Positions 1 to 8,862 are shown, counted from the first letter of the stretch. The stretch is 64,000 nt of DNA from Aquimonas sp044377145 (GCF_044377145.1 NZ_JBILJQ010000007.1:48711-112710), one strand, 5' to 3'. Notes: generated by a model not told the origin, from the letters alone. Program-made: numbers and translations.

Positions 1-1296
1 GGCGCCGGCGTCCGGCGCGCCTTCCGAATCGCCTTCCGGCGCGGCGCGCATGCCGGCACTGTTGATCGCCTGACGGATTGCACCGGAGTAGTCGGGGCTG
101 CCCTGCGGCGGCGTGATCTCGGCAGCGACGATGCCGCCACCGCGGGCGAACGCCGGCAGCAGGGCCGACAGCACGCGGCGCGCATGCTCGTCGCCGCCGT
201 TGGCGATGATGATGCGCCGGTAGCCCAGCGCCAGCAGGCGCTCGGCAGCGGCGTTGCCTTCGTCTTCAGGGCTCAGGGCGAAGCTCTGGCTGCCCGGCGG
301 CGGTGTCACCGTGCCGCGGTTCAAGGCCAGCAGCGGCACCTGCAGAGTGCCCAGCTCGAACAGCGCGCCGACCGCCTCGCGCGACAGCGGCCCGACCACG
401 CGATCCACGCCATCGGCAGCGGCATTGCGGTAGGCCTGCAGGCTTTGCTCGACGCTTTCGCCGGCGTCGTAGAACACCAGCTCCGGGCGTTCGCCGGTGT
501 CGCTGAAATACGCGCTCATGAAGCCATCGCGAACCGCCTCACCGGCGGCGGCGAGGGGCCCACTGCGCGGCAACAGCAGGGCGACACGGCGCGCACGACT
601 GCCGCTGTCGCCGCGGCTGCCGTCGCCGCTGGCATTGGGCATCGCCAGGCCAAGTGCGCGCAGCTGGCGCGCGGCGTGGTCGTACAGTGGCGCGCTGCGA
701 GTCAGCCGGCTGCTGGCGCGCTGCAGGTCGGCCGGACGCAGCTGACCCAGCAGAGACACGATCGCTTCAGTGTTCTCGGTGCGCTCGGCCGGCGCCAGAT
801 AGGCCTCCAGCGCGGCACGCTCCTGGGCCGCCTCAAACGCCTGATCCAGCCCCGCATGCGCCTGGGCGCGCAGGAAGTGCACGCGATCGCGCTGGTTCTC
901 GGGCCACTGCTCGGCGGGTGCAGCGAGCACGTCGAGGGCGCGCTGCGGCTGCCGGTCGAGCACGGCCAGCTCGGCGCGCAGCAGGTTCAAGCGCTGCAGT
1001 TCGTCGGGCTGCAGGCGACGTTCGCCGATGACCTCGACCAAGGCGCGCGCCTGTTCGATCTGACCGTCCTCGCGCCAGGCTTCGGCCGCGCGCAAGGTCA
1101 GCGCGTCGCGCTGCGAGCGGCTGCGCTGGCCGGCATCGAGAAACGCCTGCGCGGCGGCCGGGAAGTCTCCTTCGGCATACAGGCGCTCGGCCATCTGCAC
1201 CTCCGGCGAGGGGCCGGAGCGAGTCGGCAGGCTGTCGCAGGCGCTTGTCATCAGGGCCAGCAGCAGCGCGCAGAGCAGGGGACGGAAGCAGGTCAT
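1..1296 (-). CDS. lpoA: Penicillin-binding protein activator LpoA, C-terminus cut by window edge
   Basis: Partial gene: the start is at 1296 and 432 codons are present before the window edge removes the C-terminus. The product starts with a lipoprotein signal (hydrophobic residues 5-16, lipobox TSAC, lipidated Cys20), continues with an Ala/Leu/Arg-rich helical TPR-like half, and from about residue 237 shows a periplasmic-binding type I fold opening with RVALLLPRSGPLAAAGEAV. This order is characteristic of LpoA (YraM/LppC), the outer-membrane lipoprotein that reaches through the periplasm to activate the peptidoglycan synthase PBP1A. It is divergent from rsmI, a familiar arrangement in gammaproteobacteria. 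Recognition is by family features seen in the translation. The missing part is the end of the binding-protein fold. Confidence 0.9.
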   Translation of the reverse strand, partial: MTCFRPLLCALLLALMTSACDSLPTRSGPSPEVQMAERLYAEGDFPAAAQAFLDAGQRSRSQRDALTLRAAEAWREDGQIEQARALVEVIGERRLQPDELQRLNLLRAELAVLDRQPQRALDVLAAPAEQWPENQRDRVHFLRAQAHAGLDQAFEAAQERAALEAYLAPAERTENTEAIVSLLGQLRPADLQRASSRLTRSAPLYDHAARQLRALGLAMPNASGDGSRGDSGSRARRVALLLPRSGPLAAAGEAVRDGFMSAYFSDTGERPELVFYDAGESVEQSLQAYRNAAADGVDRVVGPLSREAVGALFELGTLQVPLLALNRGTVTPPPGSQSFALSPEDEGNAAAERLLALGYRRIIIANGGDEHARRVLSALLPAFARGGGIVAAEITPPQGSPDYSGAIRQAINSAGMRAAPEGDSEGAPDAGA

Positions 1297-1354
1297 AGGC
1301 AGGCCGAACCGTGTTTTGGACAGGCGCGCAGTGTAGTGCCTTGGGTTGGGGGCG

Positions 1355-1388
1355 GGGATTCGGGATTGGGGAATCGGGAATCGGGATC
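1355..1388. repeat. Heptanucleotide repeat block, GGGATTC type
   Basis: Four to five tandem 7-bp units of the form GGGATTC, GGGATTG or GGGAATC lie in the divergent lpoA-rsmI intergenic region. A mirrored partner of the same type (AATTCCCAATCCC-like) follows at about 1466-1492. Related blocks occur between several other genes in the window, so this is a dispersed repeat family and not unique promoter sequence. Confidence 0.75.
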
Positions 1389-1515
1389 GCGCAGGTCCCC
1401 GCCAGTTTTGTTGCCGCGCCCAAACGATCCAGTCGGCTGCACGCGGCGGCAGCGGCCGTTCATTCCCCACTCCCAAATTCCCAATCCCGCGTCCACGCGC
1501 CCTAGACTTCGCTCC

Positions 1516-2361
1516 ATGAGCACCTCACCCCCCGGCTGTCTCCACGTCGTCGCCACCCCGATCGGCAATCTTGATGATCTCTCGCCGCGCGCGCTGCGCT
1601 GCCTGGCCGAGGCCGACCTGATCTGCGCCGAAGACACCCGCCACAGCCAGCAGCTGCTGGCCGCCAAGGGCCTCAAGCGGCCATTGATGGCATTGCATGA
1701 CCACAACGAGGAGTCGCAGATCGCGACCGTGCTGGAGCGCCTGCAGGCCGGTCAGCAGATCGCGCTGATCTCCGATGCCGGTACGCCGTTGATCAGTGAT
1801 CCCGGCTTTCGGCTGGTGCGCGCAGCCCGCGCGGCCGGGTTGAAGGTCAGTCCGCTGCCGGGGCCGTCGGCGCTGATCGCGGCCTTGTCGGTGGCCGGGC
1901 TGCCGGCCGACCGCTTCGCCTTCGAGGGCTTCCTGCCGGCCAAGTCATCAGCGCGACGCGAGCGTCTGCAGGGGTTGCTGGCCGAGTCGCGCACGCTGGT
2001 GTTCTACGAATCCAGCCATCGCATTCTTGAATGCGTGCAGGACGCCGCCGCCGTGTTCGGTGCGCAGCGTCCGGCGGTGATCGCGCGCGAGCTGACCAAG
2101 CTGTTCGAAACCGTGCTCGACGGCGACCTGGGCCGTTTGATCAACGCGCTGCAGGCCGACCCCAACCAGCAGCGCGGCGAGTTCGTGCTGATCATCGAAG
2201 GCGCACCGGAGGACGCCGATGCCGCGCTGCGTGAGGGCCAGCGGATCTTCGCCGCGCTGCGCGAGCATCTGCCGGCGTCGAAGGCGGCGCGGATTGCCGC
2301 AGAGCTGTCCGGCGCGCCGCGCAAGGTGCTGTATTCGGCGGTCACCGACGAGAGCGCGTAG
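1516..2361 (+). CDS. rsmI: 16S rRNA (cytidine(1402)-2'-O)-methyltransferase RsmI
   Basis: 281 residues. RsmI adds a 2'-O-methyl group to C1402 in the decoding centre of 16S rRNA, using SAM. The translation shows the family hallmarks: LHVVATPIGNLDDLSPRAL at residues 8-26, the CAEDTRHS segment, ISDAGTPLISDPG, and PLPGPSALIAALSVAGLP; this is the tetrapyrrole-methylase fold. The ATG at 1516 was chosen because family homology begins a few residues later; the frame is open far upstream only because it runs antisense to lpoA. No clear Shine-Dalgarno is visible. The stop lies 12 bp before the RNase P RNA, so the rnpB promoter must lie within the 3' end of this gene. Confidence 0.96.
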   Translation: MSTSPPGCLHVVATPIGNLDDLSPRALRCLAEADLICAEDTRHSQQLLAAKGLKRPLMALHDHNEESQIATVLERLQAGQQIALISDAGTPLISDPGFRLVRAARAAGLKVSPLPGPSALIAALSVAGLPADRFAFEGFLPAKSSARRERLQGLLAESRTLVFYESSHRILECVQDAAAVFGAQRPAVIARELTKLFETVLDGDLGRLINALQADPNQQRGEFVLIIEGAPEDADAALREGQRIFAALREHLPASKAARIAAELSGAPRKVLYSAVTDESA

Positions 2362-2373
2362 ACTCCGCAGCGC

Positions 2374-2731
<358 letters not shown>

Positions 2732-2741
2732 CTTATCGAGT

Positions 2742-2772
2742 CCCGACGGCGCACGTTTCGTGCGCCGTCGGG
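2742..2772 (+). terminator. Perfect 14-bp hairpin after rnpB
   Basis: CCCGACGGCGCACG pairs perfectly with CGTGCGCCGTCGGG around a TTT loop, ten bases after the RNase P RNA. A U-tract is lacking on the plus strand. The hairpin probably ends rnpB and may also serve the minus-strand remnant that ends at 2804. Confidence 0.75.
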
Positions 2773-2803
2773 GTGCATGTGTGCGTTGCCTGCGTCGGCC
2801 GCC

Positions 2804-3347
2804 TCAGCGCCGGATTTCGAAGCCCGGATCGCGGCCCAGCCGATACGCCACCCGCAGCACTTTGCCTCTGCGGATCAAGCCCGGGTTCGACAGGAATTTC
2901 GGACAGGTGAGACCCGACTCATAGTCACCCAGCACATCGATCGCGCTCGGCTCGATACAGGTCGTCAGCATCAGCTGCAGATCGGTCGGCAGCACATCGG
3001 GCATGCGCAAGGCTGGCAGGGGGATTCGGGTGGTGGCCGGCTCAAGCGCTGAGGGCAGCGCGGGCAGGCTGTCGCGTGAGAGCTCCAGCAAAGCGGTGGG
3101 TGCGATCCGCACGCGCGCTGCGAGCGGGTCGAACTCGAGCTCCGGGTGCGCCAGCGTCGCGAACGGGCCGCAGCCGGCGTACAACACATTCAAAGGTGAT
3201 GCCCGGCGCATACGCTTGAGGATCACCGCGGCGAGCGCCCGCACGAAGGCGGCGGTGCGGGCGAAGTCGAGCGTGCAGCGCGCTGCTTCCTGTGCCGACA
3301 GCGCGACACCGGAGTCGAGCGCCGTGCGCTGTTCGCACCCGTTACGG
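2804..3347 (-). pseudogene. Remnant of a SAM-methyltransferase-like gene, internally deleted
   Basis: An open frame of about 180 codons with no good start: the only start-type codon before the conserved part is an internal GTG at 3244, and the frame is closed upstream by a TGA at about 3348. The N-terminal part carries AARCTLDFARTAAFV and LNVLYAGCGPFATLAHP, which resemble the opening of a SAM-binding protein family with an AGxGPFA glycine loop. The C-terminal part carries LGDYESGLTCP and VAYRLGRDPGFEIRR, typical of the tail of the same kind of protein. The middle of the fold is missing, because the two segments are only about 100 residues apart. I infer an in-frame internal deletion plus loss of the start. 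Family assignment is from memory of motif patterns and is moderate. Its 5' end overlaps the DUF2061 remnant on the other strand. Confidence 0.55.
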
Positions 3348-3517
3348 CCAAGTCAGCCAGTTTCGCCCTGGTCCATTTCAGCGTCGCGTTCGCGGTCGGC
3401 TACGCCTTGACCGCTGATGCCGTGGTCGTTGGCGCGCTCGCCGTCGTCGAGCCGCTGTGCAACACGGTGGCCTATGACTTCCACGAGAAAGTCTGGGAGC
3501 GCATCGAAGCATGCCGC
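3344..3517 (+). pseudogene. DUF2061 membrane protein remnant without start or stop codon
   Basis: The conserved core KSASFALVHFSVAFAVGYAL (from 3350) followed by VVVGALAVVEPLCNTVAYDF and HEKVWERI matches small two-helix DUF2061 inner-membrane proteins, which normally begin with Met just before this Lys. Here the codon at 3344-3346, where the start is expected, is ACG; there is no ATG, GTG or TTG upstream in frame. The frame also lacks a stop after the HEKVW end and runs on without interruption into the Ax21-family gene. Residues after about 3520 are Pro/Arg-rich and look non-coding. Start and stop appear eroded, although a translated form from an unusual start cannot be excluded. Confidence 0.6.
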
Positions 3518-3691
3518 GTGCTCAGCCCGCCGTTGTTGCGCCCGCTGCCGCTGCGATGTCGGCGGATGAACGCGCGCCCACTGCGGCAGCCGGTGAATCC
3601 GGGCCGTTCAGGCCAACGTCAATCGCCGCTCGCAAGACTCCGCCCCGCTGCCCCGATAGGCGGCCACGACAATCACACGGAGGTTCCACGC

Positions 3692-4255
3692 ATGAAGCGT
3701 TCCATCCTTGCACTCGGCCTGCTGGCCGCACTGCCCTTCGCTGCCACAGCCAGCGATCTTTCCTACAGCTACGTCGAAGGCGGCTACTCGCGCGTCAACG
3801 GCCTTGGCGCAAAAACCGACGGCTATGTTGTCAACGGCTCGATCGCGATTGGTGCGGGTTTTCACGCCTTCGGTGGCTACGAAGCCTTGGACATCGATCG
3901 CGCCCGGGTCGACGCCGACAGCTGGAACCTCGGTTTCGGCTACGCGCATTCGCTGAATCAGAGCACCGATCTGGTGGCACGCCTGGGTTACAGCAAGTTC
4001 GACCTGGCCGGCCCGTTGGGAATCAACCTGGATGGCGAGTCCTACTTCAGTGAAGTCGGCGTCCGCAGCCAGCTGGCTCCGCAGTTCGAGGGCTACATCT
4101 TCGCCGGCTACGAGCGTCCGGATGGCGGCGGTGGCGACAGCTATGGCCGCATCGGCGGCCAGTACAACATCAACAAGAGCTGGGGCCTGATCGCTGACGT
4201 CAAGTTCGGTGATGGTGTCGAGCAATACTTCTTCGGTCCGCGCTTGAGCTTCTGA
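3692..4255 (+). CDS. Ax21-family outer membrane beta-barrel protein
   Basis: 187 residues. The ATG at 3692 is preceded by a good Shine-Dalgarno (GGAGG at about 3679-3683) and gives a Sec signal peptide, MKRSILALGLLAALPFAATA, with cleavage after ATA or just beyond. The mature protein alternates aromatic and polar residues (YSYVEGGYSRV, FHAFGGYEALDID, WNLGFGYAHSL, TDLVARLGYSKFDL, YFSEVGVRSQLAP, FEGYIFAGYE, WGLIADVKFGDG) and ends in FFGPRLSF, a C-terminal Phe typical of Bam-assembled barrels. Length and pattern match Ax21-family proteins of xanthomonads. The family is known for the withdrawn proposal that it activates the rice receptor XA21; its actual role is unsettled. Followed at once by a rho-independent terminator, so monocistronic. 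Confidence 0.85.
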   Translation: MKRSILALGLLAALPFAATASDLSYSYVEGGYSRVNGLGAKTDGYVVNGSIAIGAGFHAFGGYEALDIDRARVDADSWNLGFGYAHSLNQSTDLVARLGYSKFDLAGPLGINLDGESYFSEVGVRSQLAPQFEGYIFAGYERPDGGGGDSYGRIGGQYNINKSWGLIADVKFGDGVEQYFFGPRLSF

Positions 4256-4277
4256 AGCGACCGCAGTTCGTAGTCCC

Positions 4278-4310
4278 ACAACGCCCGGCCCTGTGCCGGG
4301 CGTTGTCGTT
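4278..4310 (+). terminator. Rho-independent terminator of the Ax21-family gene
   Basis: ACAACGCCCGGC pairs perfectly with GCCGGGCGTTGT around a five-base loop, followed by CGTTTGTGTGTTTG. It lies 22 bp after the stop. The remaining sequence up to sucC (about 4311-4577) holds no gene that I can support and must contain the sucC promoter. Confidence 0.85.
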
Positions 4311-4577
4311 TGTGTGTTTGAGCCCTGCACGTGGGTGGGTGGCCTGCCGGGGTTCTCGCCCCGGGCGTAACGGGCATGCCTACTGATCCGGCACGCCAAC
4401 CGAGATCGAGTTGACGGGTGTTCGCGGGGTTTGAAAGCGCCCCACCTTGGTTTGCTTGGCTTCTGCGGCCTGAACGGCGACAATGCCGCGCTGTCACGCG
4501 CCGGTTTGTCCACGACGCGTCGCTCCTTCCGACGCCGAATCGCGCGCGTCGGGCCCTCCCCCGAAGCCAGGTGCAGC

Positions 4578-5741
4578 ATGAACTTCCACGAGTATCAGGC
4601 CAAAGAGCTGTTTGCCGAATTCGGCATCGCCGTCCCCGCAGGTTTCATCGCCCGCACGCCCGAAGAGGCCGTTGACGCGGCCAAGAAGCTGGGCGGCAAC
4701 CACTGGGTGGTGAAGGCGCAGATCCACGCCGGTGGCCGCGGCAAGGCCGGCGGCGTCAAGCTGGTCAAGACCTATGACGACGTCCGCGAAGCCGCCAAGC
4801 GCATGCTCGGCACGCGCATGGAAACCTACCAGTCCGGCGGCGTCGCACTGCCGGTCGACACTGTGCTGATCACCGAAGCCACCGACATCGCCAAGGAGCT
4901 TTACCTCTCCGTGCTGGTCGACCGCGGCGCCAAGGCGATCACCTTCATCGCGTCCTCCGAGGGCGGTGTCGAGATCGAAAAGGTCGCCGAGGAAACCCCG
5001 GAAGCGATCCAGACCTTGATCGTCAACTTCGTCGAAGGCGTGCAGCCCTACCACTGCCGCAAGCTCGGCTTTGCGCTGGGCCTGAACCCGAAGCAGGTCG
5101 GCCAGCTGACCAAGCTGATGATCGGCCTGTACAACCTGTTCCTGGCCCGCGACCTGTCGCTGGTCGAATTGAACCCGCTGGCGATCGACGACAAGGGTGA
5201 CCTGGTCGCGCTCGACGGCAAGGTCAACTCGGACGACAACGCCAGCTTCCGCCAGCCCAAGCTGGTGGCGATGCGCGATATCCGCCAGGAAGACGAGACC
5301 GAAGTGCTGGCCAGCCAACACGACCTGAACTACGTGACCATGGACGGCAACATCGCTTGCATGGTCAACGGTGCGGGTCTGGCGATGGCGACGATGGACG
5401 TGATCAAGCTGGCGGGCGGCGAGCCGGCCAACTTCCTGGATGTCGGCGGCGGCGCCACCAAGGAGCGCGTTACCGAGGCCTTCAAGCTGATCCTGTCCTC
5501 GCCCAAGGTCGAGGCCATCCTGGTGAACATCTTCGGCGGCATCGTCCGCTGCGACATGATCGCCGAGGGCATCATCGCCGCGGTCAAGGAAGTGCAGGTC
5601 AAGGTGCCGGTGATCGTGCGTCTTGAGGGCACCAATGTGGAGAAGGGCAAGGAGCTGCTGCGCAACAGCGGGCTTGCCATCACCCCCGCGGATGACCTCA
5701 ATGACGGTGCCAGCAAGGCCGTCGCCTCCATCCGCAAGTAA
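4578..5741 (+). CDS. sucC: Succinate-CoA ligase (ADP-forming) subunit beta
   Basis: 387 residues, one shorter than E. coli SucC. With SucD it converts succinyl-CoA, ADP (or GDP) and phosphate to succinate, CoA and ATP (or GTP) in the TCA cycle. The N-terminus MNFHEYQAKELFAEFGI is diagnostic; the ATP-grasp domain includes GGRGKAGGVKL at about residues 51-61, and the C-terminal CoA-ligase domain has GGGATKERV and NIFGGIVRCD. The ATG at 4578 was chosen by family alignment; the longer open frame upstream is non-coding in character. sucD follows 66 bp downstream in the same direction, forming an operon. sucAB is not in the window. Confidence 0.98.
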   Translation: MNFHEYQAKELFAEFGIAVPAGFIARTPEEAVDAAKKLGGNHWVVKAQIHAGGRGKAGGVKLVKTYDDVREAAKRMLGTRMETYQSGGVALPVDTVLITEATDIAKELYLSVLVDRGAKAITFIASSEGGVEIEKVAEETPEAIQTLIVNFVEGVQPYHCRKLGFALGLNPKQVGQLTKLMIGLYNLFLARDLSLVELNPLAIDDKGDLVALDGKVNSDDNASFRQPKLVAMRDIRQEDETEVLASQHDLNYVTMDGNIACMVNGAGLAMATMDVIKLAGGEPANFLDVGGGATKERVTEAFKLILSSPKVEAILVNIFGGIVRCDMIAEGIIAAVKEVQVKVPVIVRLEGTNVEKGKELLRNSGLAITPADDLNDGASKAVASIRK

Positions 5742-5807
5742 TCGCCGCAGGCCTGCCGCGGCGCTGAGCGCGCGGCGGGCCGGAACCCACCCAAGGATCC
5801 AAGACCC

Positions 5808-6683
5808 ATGAGCGTTCTGGTCAACTCCAATACCAAGGTGATCGTGCAGGGCTTCACCGGCCAGCAGGGCACTTTCCACGCGCAGCAGATGCTCGACTAC
5901 GGCACCAAGGTCGTCGGCGGCGTCACCCCCGGCAAGGGCGGCAGCGAGCACATCGGCCTGCCGGTGTTCAACACCGTGCAGGAAGCCGTCGACGCCACCG
6001 GCGCCGATGCTTCGGTCATCTACGTGCCACCGCCGTTTGCGGCCGACGCCATTCTCGAAGCGGCCGACGCCGGCATCCGCGTCATCGTCTGCATCACCGA
6101 AGGCATCCCGGTGCTCGACATGCTGCGGGTCAAGAACGTGCTGAACGGTTACGACGATGTCGTGCTGATCGGCCCGAACTGCCCCGGCGTGATCACCCCC
6201 GGCGAATGCAAGATCGGCATCATGCCCGGCCACATCCATCTGCCCGGCAAGGTCGGCATCGTCAGCCGCTCCGGCACCCTGACCTATGAAGCCGTCAAGC
6301 AGACCACGGACGTCGGCCTGGGTCAGTCGACCTGTATCGGCATCGGCGGTGACCCGATCAACGGCACCAACTTCATCGATGCGCTGAAGCTCTTTCAGGA
6401 CGATCCGCAGACCCAAGGCATCATCATGGTCGGCGAGATCGGCGGCAGCGCCGAAGAAGAAGCGGCCGAGTTCATCAAGAGCTACGTGACCAAACCCGTG
6501 GTCGGCTTCATCGCCGGCGCGTCGGCCCCGGCCGGCAAGCGCATGGGCCACGCCGGCGCGATCGCCTCCGGCGGCAAGGGCACCGCGGCCGGCAAGTTCG
6601 CTGCACTCGAAGCCGCCGGTGTGAAGACCGTGCGCAGCCCGGCCGACCTCGGCAAGGCGCTGTTCGAGCTGATGAACAAGTAA
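5808..6683 (+). CDS. sucD: Succinate-CoA ligase subunit alpha
   Basis: 291 residues, the usual length. It carries the CoA-binding Rossmann domain (VIVQGFTGQQGTFHAQQML near the N-terminus) and the active-site histidine that is transiently phosphorylated, in RMGHAGAIASGGKGTA. Also seen are GPNCPGVI and GQSTCIGIGGDP, which line the CoA and phosphate sites. The start is supported by an AAGGA Shine-Dalgarno. It is the second gene of the sucCD operon and ends 27 bp before a strong terminator. Confidence 0.98.
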   Translation: MSVLVNSNTKVIVQGFTGQQGTFHAQQMLDYGTKVVGGVTPGKGGSEHIGLPVFNTVQEAVDATGADASVIYVPPPFAADAILEAADAGIRVIVCITEGIPVLDMLRVKNVLNGYDDVVLIGPNCPGVITPGECKIGIMPGHIHLPGKVGIVSRSGTLTYEAVKQTTDVGLGQSTCIGIGGDPINGTNFIDALKLFQDDPQTQGIIMVGEIGGSAEEEAAEFIKSYVTKPVVGFIAGASAPAGKRMGHAGAIASGGKGTAAGKFAALEAAGVKTVRSPADLGKALFELMNK

Positions 6684-6709
6684 GCGCAGGCTGTAGCGTG
6701 CTTGCATGC

Positions 6710-6733
6710 AAAGGCCGCCTTCGGGCGGCCTTT
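6710..6733 (+). terminator. Terminator of sucCD
   Basis: Perfect hairpin AAAGGCCGCC-TTCG-GGCGGCCTTT with a stable UUCG tetraloop and T-rich 3' side, 27 bp after the sucD stop. Confidence 0.92.
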
Positions 6734-7238
6734 GTGTGTACGGCCCCGACTCCGTTCAAGCGGCCGCGTATGCGGAGCTGATGATCCCAATCCCGCTGCG
6801 AGCCATAGGGTGGGTCTTTGAACCACCGCGGTACCCCTTCGGGGCGTCTTGACTCACCACAGAACTTGCAGTGGGTCTCGACCCGCCTATGCTGCGGCGA
6901 ACCCGACCGACGCGGCTGACGCCGCAGACTCATTCCAGTGTCTACGCGTTCCATCGGCTGGGCATGGCAGTTTGCCGTCGGCACGGCCGAAGCGGGAGCG
7001 CGCTCCCGCAATCGTGTCCTCAGCCCCTGGCCGGTAGAACCCCGCCTTCTGGGTCGACATCAGGCTGGACACCGCCATCACGAAGCCGTTGTAGGCCTCG
7101 TTGTCCTCGTCATCCAACTCGCTCCCTCGCTTCCCGTGCCCAAGTTGGCACTTGGTCGCTGCTCAACCGGCGCGATTCAGCATCGCGTGCGAAGCCCGTC
7201 GCACTACACTGCTCCGCTTTCCCCATTCGCCTCCGCCC
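6734..7238. other. 505-bp gene-poor stretch with repeat-like hairpins and a possible protein fragment
   Basis: No complete gene is supported. The stretch contains GGTGGGTCTTTGAACCACC (about 6809-6827), a second GTGGGTCTCGACCC motif at about 6871, and the palindrome GCGGGAGCGCGCTCCCGC at about 6992-7009; such elements recur between genes in this bacterial group. On the minus strand at about 7035-7117 a short frame reads LDDEDNEAYNGFVMAVSSLM with native-like codon bias and then degenerates. It may be a gene remnant, but I do not recognise it. The nadE promoter lies in the last part. Confidence 0.4.
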
Positions 7239-8861
7239 ATGCGCCTCGCCCTCGCCCAGTTCGACTTCCCCGTCGGTGCCGTCAGCGCCAACGCCGCGCG
7301 CATTCTTGAGCTGATCCTGCGTGCCCGCGATGAGCTTGCGGCGGATCTGGTGGTGTTTCCCGAGCTCGCGATCTGCGGCTATCCGCCCGAAGATCTGCTG
7401 CTGCGTCCGAGCTTCCTTGAGGCCTGCGAGGCAGCGGTCGATGCGTTGATCCCGCAGGTGCAGGGCATCACCGCCGTGGTCGGCCATCCGCAGCGCATCG
7501 ACGGCGACCTGTGCAATGTCGCCAGCGTGATCGGCGACGGCCGTTTGATCACCCGCTACGTCAAGCAGCGCCTGCCCAACTACGCGGTGTTCGACGAGAA
7601 GCGCTATTTCGTGCCGGCGCTGAACGATCGTGCCGGCAGCGGCGTGTTCGAGGTTGCCGGCGTGCGCGTCGGCCTGCTGATCTGCGAGGACATCTGGCAC
7701 GAGGCGCCACTCGCTGAACGAGTGGGGCAGGGCGTGCAGCTGTGCGTGATCACCAATGCCTCTCCGTATGAGGCCGACAAGCTGGCCGAGCGCGCGGCCC
7801 TGCTGGCGCGGCAGGCGCAGGCCAGTGGCCTGGCGCTGGCCTATGCCAATGCGGTCGGCGGCCAGGACGCCGTGGTCTTCGACGGTGCCAGCCAGCTCGC
7901 CGATGGCGATGGCTCGCTGCATGCGGCGGCCGAGAGTTTCGCCGAGCATCTGCTGCTGGCGGGTTTCGACGCCGCCAAGCGTCAGCTGGTGCCGATGGTC
8001 TGGCCGGTGAATGCCGATACCTCGCGCGCTGCGCAGACCTGGGGCGCGCTGGTACGCGGGACCCGCGACTACGTGCGCAAATCAGGCTTTTCGAAGGTGC
8101 TGCTGGGCCTGTCCGGCGGCATCGACTCTGCCCTGGTGCTGGCGATTGCGGTCGATGCCCTGGGCGCTGAGAACGTCACCGCGGTTCGCCTGCCCTCGCG
8201 CTACACCTCCGAGCTCAGCCAGGATCTCGCTGCGCGGCAGGCACTGAACCAGGGCGTGCGCCTGCTGACCCTGCCGATCGAGCCGCCGTTCGCGGGCTTT
8301 CTGCACAGCCTCGGCGATGTGCTCAAGGGCCGCGACAGTGATCTGACCGAACAGAATCTGCAGTCGCGCTCGCGCGGCGCGCTGCTGATGGCGCTGTCGA
8401 ATCTGGAGGGCGCGCTGCTGCTCACCACCGGCAACAAGAGCGAGTACGCGGTCGGCTACGCGACCATCTATGGCGACATGTGCGGCGCCTACGCGCCCCT
8501 GCTGGATGTCTACAAGACCGAGGTCTACGCGCTGGCCGAATGGCGCAACCGCGAGGTTGAGGTCATCCCGCGCGGCGTGATCGAACGAGCGCCCTCGGCT
8601 GAACTCAAGCCCGGTCAGGTCGATCAGGATTCGCTGCCGCCCTACGAAGTACTCGACGCGATCTTGTTCCGCTTCATCGATCTGGAGCAGTCGCAGGCCG
8701 AGATCATCGCCCAAGGCTTCGAGCCCGCCACGGTCGAGCGCGTCGCAAAGCTGGTCTTCCGCAGCGAGTACAAGCGCCGTCAGGCCGCGCCGGGCCCGAA
8801 GGTGTCGCGGCGGGCCTTCGGGCGCGAGCGGCGCTATCCGATTTGTTCGGGGTGGGTGTGA
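7239..8861 (+). CDS. nadE: Glutamine-dependent NAD+ synthetase
   Basis: 540 residues. It amidates deamido-NAD to NAD with ATP, using ammonia released from glutamine. The N-terminal nitrilase-fold glutaminase carries the triad Glu42 (FPELAICGYPPEDLL), Lys109 (YVKQRLPNY) and Cys149 (LLICEDIWHE). The C-terminal synthetase domain has the PP-loop SGGIDS at residues 292-297 and the LTTGNKSEYAVGYATIYGD segment. The ATG at 7239 is where homology begins (MRLALAQFDFPVG); no strong Shine-Dalgarno is visible. The stop is one base from the end of the convergent zinc-ribbon gene. Confidence 0.97.
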   Translation: MRLALAQFDFPVGAVSANAARILELILRARDELAADLVVFPELAICGYPPEDLLLRPSFLEACEAAVDALIPQVQGITAVVGHPQRIDGDLCNVASVIGDGRLITRYVKQRLPNYAVFDEKRYFVPALNDRAGSGVFEVAGVRVGLLICEDIWHEAPLAERVGQGVQLCVITNASPYEADKLAERAALLARQAQASGLALAYANAVGGQDAVVFDGASQLADGDGSLHAAAESFAEHLLLAGFDAAKRQLVPMVWPVNADTSRAAQTWGALVRGTRDYVRKSGFSKVLLGLSGGIDSALVLAIAVDALGAENVTAVRLPSRYTSELSQDLAARQALNQGVRLLTLPIEPPFAGFLHSLGDVLKGRDSDLTEQNLQSRSRGALLMALSNLEGALLLTTGNKSEYAVGYATIYGDMCGAYAPLLDVYKTEVYALAEWRNREVEVIPRGVIERAPSAELKPGQVDQDSLPPYEVLDAILFRFIDLEQSQAEIIAQGFEPATVERVAKLVFRSEYKRRQAAPGPKVSRRAFGRERRYPICSGWV

Positions 8862-8862
8862 G

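Noticed and set aside
184..1515. Long open frame on the plus strand before rsmI
   Set aside because: It is antisense to lpoA, Ala/Arg/Gln-rich, and joined to rsmI only because the intergenic repeat has no stop in that frame. lpoA on the other strand shows family features.
4494..6707. 737-codon frame antisense to sucC-sucD
   Set aside because: His/Asp/Gly/Ala-rich composition typical of a GC-rich antisense frame; sucC and sucD are unmistakable on the plus strand.
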